A stretch of DNA of 64,000 nucleotides, taken from assembly GCF_016745275.1 (NCBI RefSeq), contig NZ_JADOEP010000012.1:32993-96992 (forward strand). Direction: 5' to 3'. Below, piece by piece: positions 55,463 through 63,098 of this stretch (position 1 is its first letter; each line of letters opens with the position of its first letter). Under the pieces are notes generated by a model that was given only the letters and a program-made list of their open reading frames with translations, made no database searches and was not told where the DNA came from. The translations under genes were made by a program, and so were the position numbers. Origin of the DNA: Enterococcus sp. BWB1-3 (GTDB lineage: Bacteria > Bacillota > Bacilli > Lactobacillales > Enterococcaceae).

Positions 55463-55531
55463 ATGGTATCTTTAGCAGTGTTAGCAGGCTTATCAACCAT
55501 TATTGGTTTAGGCATAATAGTTGGTCCCTAG
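55463..55531 (+). CDS. Short hydrophobic peptide (SHP-like pheromone precursor)
   Basis: ATG 55463 behind the very strong site AAGGAGGG opens a 22-codon frame that starts MVSLAVLAGL and ends GLGIIVGP before the stop. It is almost wholly hydrophobic. Streptococcal SHP precursors are 20-25 residues long and are cut to C-terminal peptides such as ILIIVGG, to which GIIVGP is similar. The usual N-terminal Lys/Arg and the Asp/Glu before the mature peptide are missing. The divergent rgg gene next to it is the main support. It could instead be a small membrane peptide. Confidence 0.65.
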   Translation: MVSLAVLAGLSTIIGLGIIVGP

Positions 55532-55909
55532 TTATCTAAATCAGACAACCAATTATTCCTCAGTCTGTTTTAATTGATAGGGAGAATCATACCTATTTTA
55601 CAGTTCGAATGTTTCCTATGAAAAATTAAGAAATATATTCTATTGATTAATTTGGATTTCTGAAAAAAATTATAACAGCTCAATTGTTTTTTATCGACAA
55701 TGTTGCTCTAGTTAAAGAATTGGCCGGTCAATACAAAGCTAATGGGAATCAATTGGAATAAGCTGGAAATGTTTTTGCGTGATCAGCTCTTGTCAAAGAG
55801 TAAAAAACGTAATGATTATTGTGCAGCAAAAGTTGCTGGGAATAAACGAGGTCGTGACAAAACACTTCATACGACGAGTAAGCGCAGGAATAAAGCTCTT
55901 CGTGTAAGA
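55532..55909. other. Region behind the peptide gene with coding remnants
   Basis: About 380 bp without an intact gene. One frame reads LFFIDNVALVKELAGQYKAN, then GNQLE-stop (ending near 55758), and may be the end of a lost protein. A 102-codon frame starting at 55742 runs into the repeat and is not credible as a gene. Confidence 0.35.
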
Positions 55910-56006
55910 ATTGAAGAATATTGTTCCGATTCTCGAAGCATGGAGGGGTCTTGGAACACCGCTTGCTTGGTTTTAAGGGTTCTGGACATACTAATGTCAC
56001 AACCTC
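55910..56006. repeat. MITE-like dispersed repeat, inverted partial copy
   Basis: The reverse complement reads GAGGTTGTGACATTAGTATG, then GCGGTGTTCCAAGACCCCTCC and CATGCTTCGAGAATCGGAAC (near 56006 back to 55917). These match the left half of the copy at 33239 in the opposite direction. The other half is absent. Confidence 0.75.
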
Positions 56007-56333
56007 GTTTATTGGTTTTTAAATTAATATATTTTCAAATACCCAGTTGACTTATAAATAAGTAGGCAAGGAGTTGCTTAAGAAGTACTTTATTTGAATT
56101 TACCCCAAATTTTAGAAAATTATTGAATTAACAGTAATTCGAAATGTATTTTATTTGTTTAGAAAATAGCTTCTATAACTACTGATATAACAGGGGTTTT
56201 AGTGGGAAATAGGTAAATTCAAAGTACTTTACTATTGATGTTTACAGACATTTCATGTAAGTAAAAGCTGGGGAATAGCTTGTTGGAATATCAACTAAGC
56301 TGCTTTATTTTTATATCTGATTGCTGTGAAGTC

Positions 56334-56365
56334 AAAAAAAGAGTTGCAGAAAAACTCAGCAACTC
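56334..56365 (-). terminator. Terminator after the SufT-like gene
   Basis: On the minus strand GAGTTGC and GCAACTC (56365-56359 and 56347-56341) form a stem followed by seven Ts (56340-56334). Confidence 0.8.
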
Positions 56366-56380
56366 TTGGAAAAGCAGAAA

Positions 56381-56719
56381 CTATCTAATCCCCAATGCAA
56401 TTCGTGCATAACGGGACATCTTATCTGTTGTCCAGGCAGGATACCACACAAGTTTTACTTCAACGTTCTTAACTTCGGGAATGTCAGCTACCGCCTGATG
56501 AATCTGTTCAGTTAAGATATCAGCCAACGGACAGCCCATTGTTGTTAATGTCATCTTTACGACTGTATTGCCTTCTGGATTAAAATCTATCTCATAAATT
56601 AAACCTAAATTTACAATATCAATACCTAATTCAGGGTCAATCACTGTTTCAAGCGCTGTTAAAATTTCTTCTTTGATCTCTTCAATTTCTGCTTCAGACC
56701 ATTCTTTTGCTTCGCTCAT
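56381..56719 (-). CDS. MIP18/SufT-like metal-sulfur cluster assembly protein
   Basis: 112 residues of the DUF59 family. ALETVIDPELGIDIVNLGLI, VVKMTLTTMGCPLADIL with the conserved Cys, and VKLVWYPAWTTDKMS are present. Members such as SufT help to place Fe-S clusters in client proteins. No suf genes are in the window. It is a single-gene unit with its own terminator. Confidence 0.9.
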   Translation of the reverse strand: MSEAKEWSEAEIEEIKEEILTALETVIDPELGIDIVNLGLIYEIDFNPEGNTVVKMTLTTMGCPLADILTEQIHQAVADIPEVKNVEVKLVWYPAWTTDKMSRYARIALGIR

Positions 56720-56815
56720 TGTTTTTTCGACTCCTTTATTATCAGCTATCGTATATAATACCTTTTTTTACTCATTTTGTAAATGGAGAATCTTCAAGAG
56801 CTTTTTGAGACGTCA

Positions 56816-57382
56816 TTAAAACTGCAAAGTAAAGAGAAGCAGCTCATCTTCCGTTTCATTCATGATGTTATGCTTTGTAAATGCACCCAGAAAAATTGTA
56901 TCTCCCACATTTAATTGATGCTGTTCACCTTCAAGAAAAATTGTCGCCTTTCCTTTTATCACATGGTTAATTTCACTCAGATTATGAGAAATCATCTGCC
57001 CGCTGGAAGAAGAGTGGGCATCAATGTAAATTTTTGAAATGACCATATTTTCAGTATGTACCGGCAGATTAAACAGCGTATCATAATACGTTGAGTTTGA
57101 CTGCCAGGGAGAGTAAAGAGTTTCACTGGAATTACGAATAATTCTATATTCATACTTCATTTTTTCCATCGATTGATTCACTGTTGGTGCTTCGTTTGCC
57201 ATTAGGGAGGCAACAGATACATCCAGCGCCTCTGCTATTTTTCGCAGTGCCTCCAAAGAAGGACGATTCACCCCTCGTTCAATCTGTGAAAGAAAGCTGG
57301 CAGAGTAGCCGGTTTTATCACCCAGTTCAGTTAAAGTAATCTTTTTTGATTTCCGCAAATCTTTTATCTTTCTAAATTCCAT
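56816..57382 (-). CDS. XRE-cupin regulator
   Basis: 188 residues: an N-terminal helix-turn-helix (IKDLRKSKKITLTELGDKTG, YSASFLSQIERGVNRPSLEA) and a C-terminal cupin (about 110-188, MISHNLSEINHVIKGKATIF, LNVGDTIFLGAFTKHNIMNE). It is divergent from the dipeptide epimerase gene and probably controls it through the palindromes in between. The cupin would bind a small ligand, perhaps a dipeptide or amino acid. Confidence 0.86.
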   Translation of the reverse strand: MEFRKIKDLRKSKKITLTELGDKTGYSASFLSQIERGVNRPSLEALRKIAEALDVSVASLMANEAPTVNQSMEKMKYEYRIIRNSSETLYSPWQSNSTYYDTLFNLPVHTENMVISKIYIDAHSSSSGQMISHNLSEINHVIKGKATIFLEGEQHQLNVGDTIFLGAFTKHNIMNETEDELLLFTLQF

Positions 57383-57419
57383 GAGTCGTTTCCACTCCTA
57401 AACTTCAATTTCTTCGCAA

Positions 57420-57438
57420 GAATATTATCTCTAATATC
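57420..57438. promoter_or_regulatory. Operator-like inverted repeat, regulator side
   Basis: GAATATTATCTCTAATATC has arms of the same AATATT type as the palindrome at 57482. It lies close to the start of the XRE-cupin gene and suggests autoregulation. Confidence 0.45.
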
Positions 57439-57481
57439 ATTCAAAAAGACAAGAAATAAAAAAATGATGAGTGAATTTACA

Positions 57482-57497
57482 GAATATTCTAATATTC
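57482..57497. promoter_or_regulatory. Operator-like palindrome upstream of the epimerase promoter
   Basis: GAATATTCTAATATTC is a perfect inverted repeat with 7-base arms around CT. It lies four bases before the -35 element of the epimerase promoter, a position suited to activation or to repression by looping with the similar site at 57420. Confidence 0.6.
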
Positions 57498-57500
57498 GTA

Positions 57501-57528
57501 TTGACTTTTGTTAAAAAAAGATTAGAAT
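57501..57528 (+). promoter_or_regulatory. Promoter of the epimerase operon
   Basis: TTGACT (57501-57506) and TAGAAT (57523-57528) with a 16-base spacer. The ATG lies about 60 bases downstream. Confidence 0.65.
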
Positions 57529-57591
57529 TGTAACTGTAAATTCAAAAAACGGTTCAATTTTAACTATTAGATAATAAAAGGAGTGCCTTAG

Positions 57592-58659
57592 ATGAAAATC
57601 ACAGAAATAAAGGTGACAAAAAAAGCAGTTGAGCTAAAAGAGCCTGTAACGATTTCTTTGGGGACCGTCACAGAATCTATCAGTGCTGTGATTGAAATAG
57701 AGACTGATGAAGGGATAATTGGTTATGGTGAAGGTTCTCCCGGTATTTTGATCACAGGGGAAACACTGGATGGAACGACAGAATGCATAAAAATGTTCTC
57801 TCAGCAGTTGATAGGAACTGATCCGACTGATATAGAAAAAGTTCATTCGATTATGAATAAAATCGCTGCACATGCACCTTCAGCAAAAGCCGCAATTGAT
57901 CTGGCCTGCTATGATTTGCTTGGAAAAAAAACAAGCATGCCGGTCTATAAACTGGTTGGGGGATATGACTCTGCTGTGGAAACAGATATGACAGTTGGTA
58001 TAAATTCACCTGAAATAATGAGTAAGAACGCGAAAAGAGCAGTTTCACAAGGATTTAGTGTTTTAAAGGTAAAAGTAGGAACAGGAATGACGTCAGATAT
58101 CGAAAGAATAAAAGCGATCCGAGAAGCAGTTGGCAATCAGATTAAGCTGAGATTGGATGCAAATCAGGCATGGGGAGCGAAAGAGGCTCTTCAAATGATA
58201 GAAAAGCTGTCGGAATATAATATAGAATTGATTGAGCAGCCTGTGAAATATCATGATATTGAAGGACTTGCTTATGTGAGAACACACTCTCCTGTCCCGA
58301 TAATGTCTGATGAAAGCTGCTTTAATGCGGTAGAAGCATTAAGGCTTATCGAAAAAAGGGCAGTCGATATCGTTAATATTAAATTAATGAAATGCGGCGG
58401 GATTTATGAAGCGTTAAAAATTGTAAATATTTGTGAAGCAGCTGGAATTGAATGTATGATCGGCTGTATGATCGAGGAAAGTAATATTGGTGTAACTGCT
58501 GCTGCTCATTTGGCTGCAGGCAAGAAGAACATTACCAGAGCAGATCTGGATGCCTCTTTTGCATTACGCGAGACAGAGCTTACGGGTGGAGTTCCGCTGG
58601 AGCCTACACCATCAATTGTTCTGGATAATGTTCCTGGTTTAGGACTAAGAAGAAAATAA
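57592..58659 (+). CDS. ykfB: Dipeptide epimerase (L-Ala-D/L-Glu type)
   Basis: 355 residues of the enolase superfamily. The catalytic Lys pair is in SVLKVKVGTG, the metal ligands are in LRLDANQAWG, LIEQPV and IMSDESCF, and the late Lys in NIKLMKCGGI. YkfB-like enzymes turn L-Ala-D-Glu from peptidoglycan into L-Ala-L-Glu, which common peptidases can split. Substrate range in the family varies, so Ala-Glu is inferred from the neighbours. AAGGAG precedes the ATG. Confidence 0.87.
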   Translation: MKITEIKVTKKAVELKEPVTISLGTVTESISAVIEIETDEGIIGYGEGSPGILITGETLDGTTECIKMFSQQLIGTDPTDIEKVHSIMNKIAAHAPSAKAAIDLACYDLLGKKTSMPVYKLVGGYDSAVETDMTVGINSPEIMSKNAKRAVSQGFSVLKVKVGTGMTSDIERIKAIREAVGNQIKLRLDANQAWGAKEALQMIEKLSEYNIELIEQPVKYHDIEGLAYVRTHSPVPIMSDESCFNAVEALRLIEKRAVDIVNIKLMKCGGIYEALKIVNICEAAGIECMIGCMIEESNIGVTAAAHLAAGKKNITRADLDASFALRETELTGGVPLEPTPSIVLDNVPGLGLRRK

Positions 58660-58676
58660 AGGAAGGTGTTTGAACG

Positions 58677-60119
58677 ATGCCATTGGATTTAAGCTATTTG
58701 AGTATACCGTTGCCGGAAGAAGTCGTTCGGATAAAGCAGTATGGTGATTTTCAGGGAGCAGCAAAAGTAATTGACCATTTGCTGGAACGTAAAATCCCGT
58801 TTGCGCTAAAAAAACGTCTTGAAATTGAAAAAGAAATCATAAAAATGATCGGAATTAATGAATATCCGTTCTCAGTTAACGAAGCAATTCACCAAATGAG
58901 GGAAGCCTTTGAGCAGTTTGAATCGAAAGAATTAGACCAGCTTATGGAAGAATCTCTGGTGGACTGGATTTATATAGGCGGGGAGCCTCATTTTCAAAGA
59001 CGTTTCCTATTGAATCTGGTAAAGACACAGCCGGCATATGCTGAGCGGTTAATAAAAAAAGAAGACAGCGAAACAGATCAACTCCGAAAAATCGAATTAA
59101 CTGAAAATATTCGATTAATGAAAGAAAATGGGCATCGAAAAGTAAAGATTCATATTCGTTCGTCTATCAAAATAAAAAAAGAACATGAACGAATTGGCGA
59201 GCAGGTAAAAGTTCATCTACCTGTTCCCAGAAATGCTCAACAAATTTCAGAAATAAAAATTTTAAAACATTCTGAAGCAGATAAGGTGACAACATCACCG
59301 GAAGACAGCTATCAGCGTACCATTTGTTTTGAAACTAGACTGAAAGAGAATGAAGAATTCTTTGTTGAATATGAGTATGTTAATGAAGTGCACTATATTG
59401 AATTGGATGCATTGAAAGCAGAGAAAGCAAAAGAAGAAATGTCTGATTTAGAAGAGCAGCTTCCTCACATTCGCTTTACTCCTTATCTTCAGTCTATTCT
59501 TGATGAAGTGCTTGATGGAGAAACAAATGCTGTTATTCAAGCAAGAAAGATTTATGATTTTATTACGACCAATGTAAAATATTCCTTTATGAGAGAATAT
59601 TTTACGATTGATAATATTTCAGAATATGCAGCAGTCAATTTAAAAGGAGACTGCGGGGTTCAGGCGATTCTGTTTATTACTCTTTGTCGAATGGCGGGGA
59701 TTCCTGCTAAATGGCAATCAGGTCTCTATGTTTCACAGTATTATACTGGCTGCCATGACTGGGCACAGTTTTATGTGGAGCCCTATGGTTGGATTTTTGC
59801 AGATCTTTCATTTGGAGGGGGCGCTTACGCTGCAGGGGATATTGAACGGTGGAATTATTACTTTGGTAACCTCGACATTTTCAGGATGCCGGCAAATGAT
59901 CGTATTCAAGAAGAGTTTATACCTGCTAAATTGCATGTCAGAGCAGATCCAATCGATAATCAGCGAGGAGAATGGGAATATGGGGATCAGGGAATCCCAT
60001 ATGCTTATTTAGAGGTTAAACAGGAACTTATTTCAATGAAGGAAATCTGGGGAGAAGGGGAACAAAAGGAATTATTCAGAAAAAGTCAATTGGATGATTC
60101 AGCAGAAAAAGTTCTGTAA
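58677..60119 (+). CDS. Transglutaminase-like cysteine protein
   Basis: 480 residues. The C-terminal half is a transglutaminase-like domain with the catalytic Cys in LKGDCGVQAILFITLCRMAG, His in GCHDWAQFYVEPYG and Asp in WIFADLSFGG. The N-terminal half is a helical and beta-rich part (IHIRSSIKIKKEHERI) found in other such proteins. There is no signal peptide, so it is probably cytoplasmic. Beside a dipeptide epimerase and a peptide-binding lipoprotein it may act as a peptidase or amidase on wall peptides. It starts 17 bp after the epimerase. Confidence 0.8.
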   Translation: MPLDLSYLSIPLPEEVVRIKQYGDFQGAAKVIDHLLERKIPFALKKRLEIEKEIIKMIGINEYPFSVNEAIHQMREAFEQFESKELDQLMEESLVDWIYIGGEPHFQRRFLLNLVKTQPAYAERLIKKEDSETDQLRKIELTENIRLMKENGHRKVKIHIRSSIKIKKEHERIGEQVKVHLPVPRNAQQISEIKILKHSEADKVTTSPEDSYQRTICFETRLKENEEFFVEYEYVNEVHYIELDALKAEKAKEEMSDLEEQLPHIRFTPYLQSILDEVLDGETNAVIQARKIYDFITTNVKYSFMREYFTIDNISEYAAVNLKGDCGVQAILFITLCRMAGIPAKWQSGLYVSQYYTGCHDWAQFYVEPYGWIFADLSFGGGAYAAGDIERWNYYFGNLDIFRMPANDRIQEEFIPAKLHVRADPIDNQRGEWEYGDQGIPYAYLEVKQELISMKEIWGEGEQKELFRKSQLDDSAEKVL

Positions 60120-60137
60120 AAAGAAAGGGTGGAACGT

Positions 60138-61799
60138 ATGAAAATCGGGATAAAAAAAACGGCAGCAGTCGCTTTGTCAGCAATACTGATGCTGACAGCT
60201 TGCAGTACCGGAGGAAGGAAAACAACAGAGGATTCAGGGACAGAACAGACAGAGAAAACTTCCAGTAAAGTTCTTAATTTAATGGAAAGCTCAGAAATCA
60301 GTTCAATGGATACTATTTTTTCTCAGGATGAGCCTAGTATCGTTGCACAGTCCAATGTATTTGAAGGGCTGTATCAATTAGATGAAAATGATAGCGTGAT
60401 TCCGGCAGTAGCGAAGGAAATGCCGGAAATTTCTGAAGACGGAAAGACATACAAGATTAAATTACGTGAAGATGTAAAATGGTCTAATGGAGACCCTGTT
60501 ACTGCACATGATTTTGTTTTTGCATGGAAGAAAATGGCGGATCCGAAAAATCAGGCAAATTACTTTTTCCTGATGGATGGAACTATTGAAAATGGAACGG
60601 CTATTGTAAATGAAGAAAAAGAGGCAGATGAGCTGGGCGTGACTGCTGTTGGAGATTATGAGCTTGAAGTGAAATTGGAAAAGCCTGTTCCTTACTTCAC
60701 CTCCTTACTGGCATTTTCACCATTTTATCCGCAAAATCAGGAATTTGTAGAAGAAAAAGGGAAAGATTATGGAACTTCGAGTGAAAACATTCTTTCCAAT
60801 GGACCTTTCCTTATGGAAAATTGGGATCAATCTTCTATGTCTTGGGATCTTGTTAAAAATGAACATTATTATGATGCAGACAGTGTGAAGTCTGAAACAA
60901 TTCATTTTGAAGTATTGAAAGAAACCAACACTATTTTTAATTTGTATGAATCAGGTGATTTAGATGTCGCTGTACTTTCCGGAGATTTTGCAAAGCAAAA
61001 TAATGATAATCCTGATTATCAAGCAATAGAACGCTCGAAAGTATACTCTTTAAGAATGAACCAGTTAAGAAATGGCGAGCCATCTATTTTCGCTAATGAA
61101 AATGTACGCAAAGCTATTGCTTATGCTATTGATAAAAAAGGATTGGTTGAAAATATTCTGGCAGATGGTTCAAAAGAAATCTATGGCTACATTCCAAAAG
61201 ATTTTGTCTTTAATCCTGAAACCGGTGAAGACTTTAGAGAAGAGGCCGGCGAATTAGTTGTAACAGATACGAAAAAAGCAAATGAATATCTGAAGAAAGC
61301 AGAAGAAGAGCTAAATGGTGAAGTGAAGATTGAACTTCTTTCAAGGGATGGCGATGGAGATAAAAAGGTTGCTGAATTTATCCAGGCTCAGCTGGAAGAA
61401 AGCTTGCCGGGATTAAAAGTTGAAGTGAAAACAGTCCCATTAAACAATGCGATTGAATTGATGAAAAAAGGGGATTATGAACTTTCTGTCAGCATGTGGG
61501 GACCAGATTATCAGGACCCTATGACTTTTCTTGAAAATTCAACGACAGGAAACACCAGCAACTATTCAAGCGAAACCTATGATCAGCTGATCGATGATGT
61601 AGTGAATAAATATGGGAATGATCTAGAAAAACGCTGGGAAACATTAATCAAGGCTGAAAAAGTACTGGTAGAGGAAGATGCAGCATTAATTCCGCTTTAT
61701 CAGCAGGCACGAGCTCAGTTGGTTCGTCCGGGCGTACAGGGTATCCAATATCATAATTTTGGTCCTACTTGTATCTATAAATATGCTTATATCGAATAA
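60138..61799 (+). CDS. Oligopeptide-binding lipoprotein, OppA/DppE-like
   Basis: 553 residues. A signal peptide ends in the lipobox LTAC, followed by the SBP_bac_5 domain (SEISSMDTIFSQDEPSIVAQ, YKIKLREDVKWSNGDPVTAHDFVFAWK, NENVRKAIAYAIDKKGLVENIL). It should capture peptides outside the cell for an ABC importer. No permease or ATPase genes follow, so it must use one encoded elsewhere. ATG 60138 is chosen over GTG 60129, which lies in the ribosome site. It is in the epimerase operon, probably delivering wall peptides. Confidence 0.92.
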   Translation: MKIGIKKTAAVALSAILMLTACSTGGRKTTEDSGTEQTEKTSSKVLNLMESSEISSMDTIFSQDEPSIVAQSNVFEGLYQLDENDSVIPAVAKEMPEISEDGKTYKIKLREDVKWSNGDPVTAHDFVFAWKKMADPKNQANYFFLMDGTIENGTAIVNEEKEADELGVTAVGDYELEVKLEKPVPYFTSLLAFSPFYPQNQEFVEEKGKDYGTSSENILSNGPFLMENWDQSSMSWDLVKNEHYYDADSVKSETIHFEVLKETNTIFNLYESGDLDVAVLSGDFAKQNNDNPDYQAIERSKVYSLRMNQLRNGEPSIFANENVRKAIAYAIDKKGLVENILADGSKEIYGYIPKDFVFNPETGEDFREEAGELVVTDTKKANEYLKKAEEELNGEVKIELLSRDGDGDKKVAEFIQAQLEESLPGLKVEVKTVPLNNAIELMKKGDYELSVSMWGPDYQDPMTFLENSTTGNTSNYSSETYDQLIDDVVNKYGNDLEKRWETLIKAEKVLVEEDAALIPLYQQARAQLVRPGVQGIQYHNFGPTCIYKYAYIE

Positions 61800-61876
61800 G
61801 TTTTCATTCGTTGTAATAGACACTCAATTATGCGCGCTAATCATTTATTACCCCCAAAAATAATAAATGATGTATT

Positions 61877-61917
61877 GAAAAGAGGTCGGGATTTTATTTC
61901 TGTCCCGCTCTCTTTTC
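61877..61917. terminator. Hairpin terminator / mini-copy of the dispersed repeat
   Basis: GAAAAGAGGTCGGGA (61877-61891) pairs with TCCCGCTCTCTTTTC (61903-61917). TTTATTTCTGTCCC in its right half and GAGGTCGGGA in its left half are the same as the ends of the repeat at 43454, so it looks like a copy that lost its whole interior. It lies behind the peptide operon and could act as its terminator. Confidence 0.65.
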
Positions 61918-62053
61918 ATGTCATCGATACTTTTGTATAAAAGGAAAGCAGTACAGCAAAAAAGATTACATGCGATCAGTTGATTGAGTAAATCAGATAG
62001 GTATTGGAAAATTAGTTTGTGAAAAAAAGTAGTTATTTTTTTAAAGTTTTTGG

Positions 62054-62082
62054 TTGACAAATGGTCTATATCTTTGTAAACT
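62054..62082 (+). promoter_or_regulatory. Promoter of the antiterminator-PTS unit
   Basis: TTGACA (62054-62059), 17 bases, TAAACT (62077-62082). It leaves an untranslated leader of about 155 bases before the antiterminator gene. Confidence 0.65.
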
Positions 62083-62116
62083 ATCAATGTTAACAAGTTG
62101 AATAGCGTTTTCATGT

Positions 62117-62195
62117 GACTGGATAATACTAGGCATGGAAGAATTTCTATGTAATATGCTTTTTCATATTACCGTGGGATTTTTCTATGCTTTTT
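62117..62195 (+). promoter_or_regulatory. Leader hairpin, possible antiterminator target
   Basis: GTAATATG (62151-62158) and CATATTAC (62165-62172) form a perfect stem, followed by T-rich sequence to 62195. Just before it, GGATAATACTAGGCATGGAAG is only loosely like the RAT sites of BglG-type regulators. The setting favours RAT control, but I could not fit the consensus well. Confidence 0.35.
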
Positions 62196-62245
62196 TGTTG
62201 CAGCGTTGAAACATTCAACCAACTTCTGCAGAAGAGGAAATGAGT

Positions 62246-63085
62246 ATGAAGATCAAAAAAGTACTGAATCAAAATGCTGTTCTTGTCCTTGACGAAGGAC
62301 AGGAGAAAGTCGCAGTCGGTAAGGGAGTAGGCTTCAATAAAAAGAAGAATGATCTGCTGCATGCTCATCAGGTGGAACGAATGTTCATTATGGAGCCTGA
62401 AGGGCAGAAAAAACTGCAGGTTTTACTCTCCCAAATCGATGAAAAATATTTTTTTGCTACGGAAGAAATCATTAACTACGCTGAAAATATTCTTGGAGAA
62501 AAACTGAATGCACATATTAACATTAGTTTAAGCGATCATATCGCTTTTGCTGCAGAAAATATTCAGAATAATATCATTGTTCGAAATAAATTACTGAACG
62601 AAATAGAGATATTGTACAGTGAGGAATTTGCCATTGCTCAATGGGCTGTGGACTATCTCACGCAAACTCTGGGGTTGCCGTTTAGCTATGACGAAGCTGG
62701 TTATATCACTATTCACATTCACAGTGCTCGCAGCGGACGAACGGACAACAGTAAAAGTATCCGTGAAGTCACTATTGTTTCAGAAATTATTCGATTAATT
62801 GAGCAGGAACTGGATATTGATATTTACGATGAGAAAATGAGCTTAAGTTATTCTCGTTTAGCCAATCATCTTCGGCTGTTTATACACCGTTTTGAGCAGA
62901 ATCATTATGCCGTGTTGGATGATGATATTTTAGAGGTTGTTCGAAAAAAATATGCAGAGAGCTATGAGATTTCCAAAAAGATTCAAGTATTGTTAATGAA
63001 AGATTTCCACTATCAGGTCCCTAACGAAGAATTAGGATACTTGGCGATTCACATTGAACGATTACGAATGATAAAAGAAAAGTAG
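62246..63085 (+). CDS. BglG/LicT-family transcription antiterminator
   Basis: 279 residues: an N-terminal RNA-binding CAT domain (MKIKKVLNQNAVLVLDEGQEK, VAVGKGVGFNKKKND), PRD1 (about 65-170, with His in LSDHIAFA and YITIHIHSA) and PRD2 (about 175-279, with His in LANHLRLFIHRFEQ and LAIHIERL). Such proteins are phosphorylated by PTS components and, when active, stop a terminator from folding. It lies 13 bp before the PTS gene that it probably controls. ATG 62246 is preferred to ATG 62240 (AGAGGAAA spacing). Confidence 0.92.
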   Translation: MKIKKVLNQNAVLVLDEGQEKVAVGKGVGFNKKKNDLLHAHQVERMFIMEPEGQKKLQVLLSQIDEKYFFATEEIINYAENILGEKLNAHINISLSDHIAFAAENIQNNIIVRNKLLNEIEILYSEEFAIAQWAVDYLTQTLGLPFSYDEAGYITIHIHSARSGRTDNSKSIREVTIVSEIIRLIEQELDIDIYDEKMSLSYSRLANHLRLFIHRFEQNHYAVLDDDILEVVRKKYAESYEISKKIQVLLMKDFHYQVPNEELGYLAIHIERLRMIKEK

Positions 63086-63098
63086 AGGAGTTTTGACT

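Noticed and set aside
55742-56050. 102-codon plus-strand frame behind the peptide gene
   Set aside because: Its C-terminal half is the inverted repeat copy and no ribosome site precedes it.
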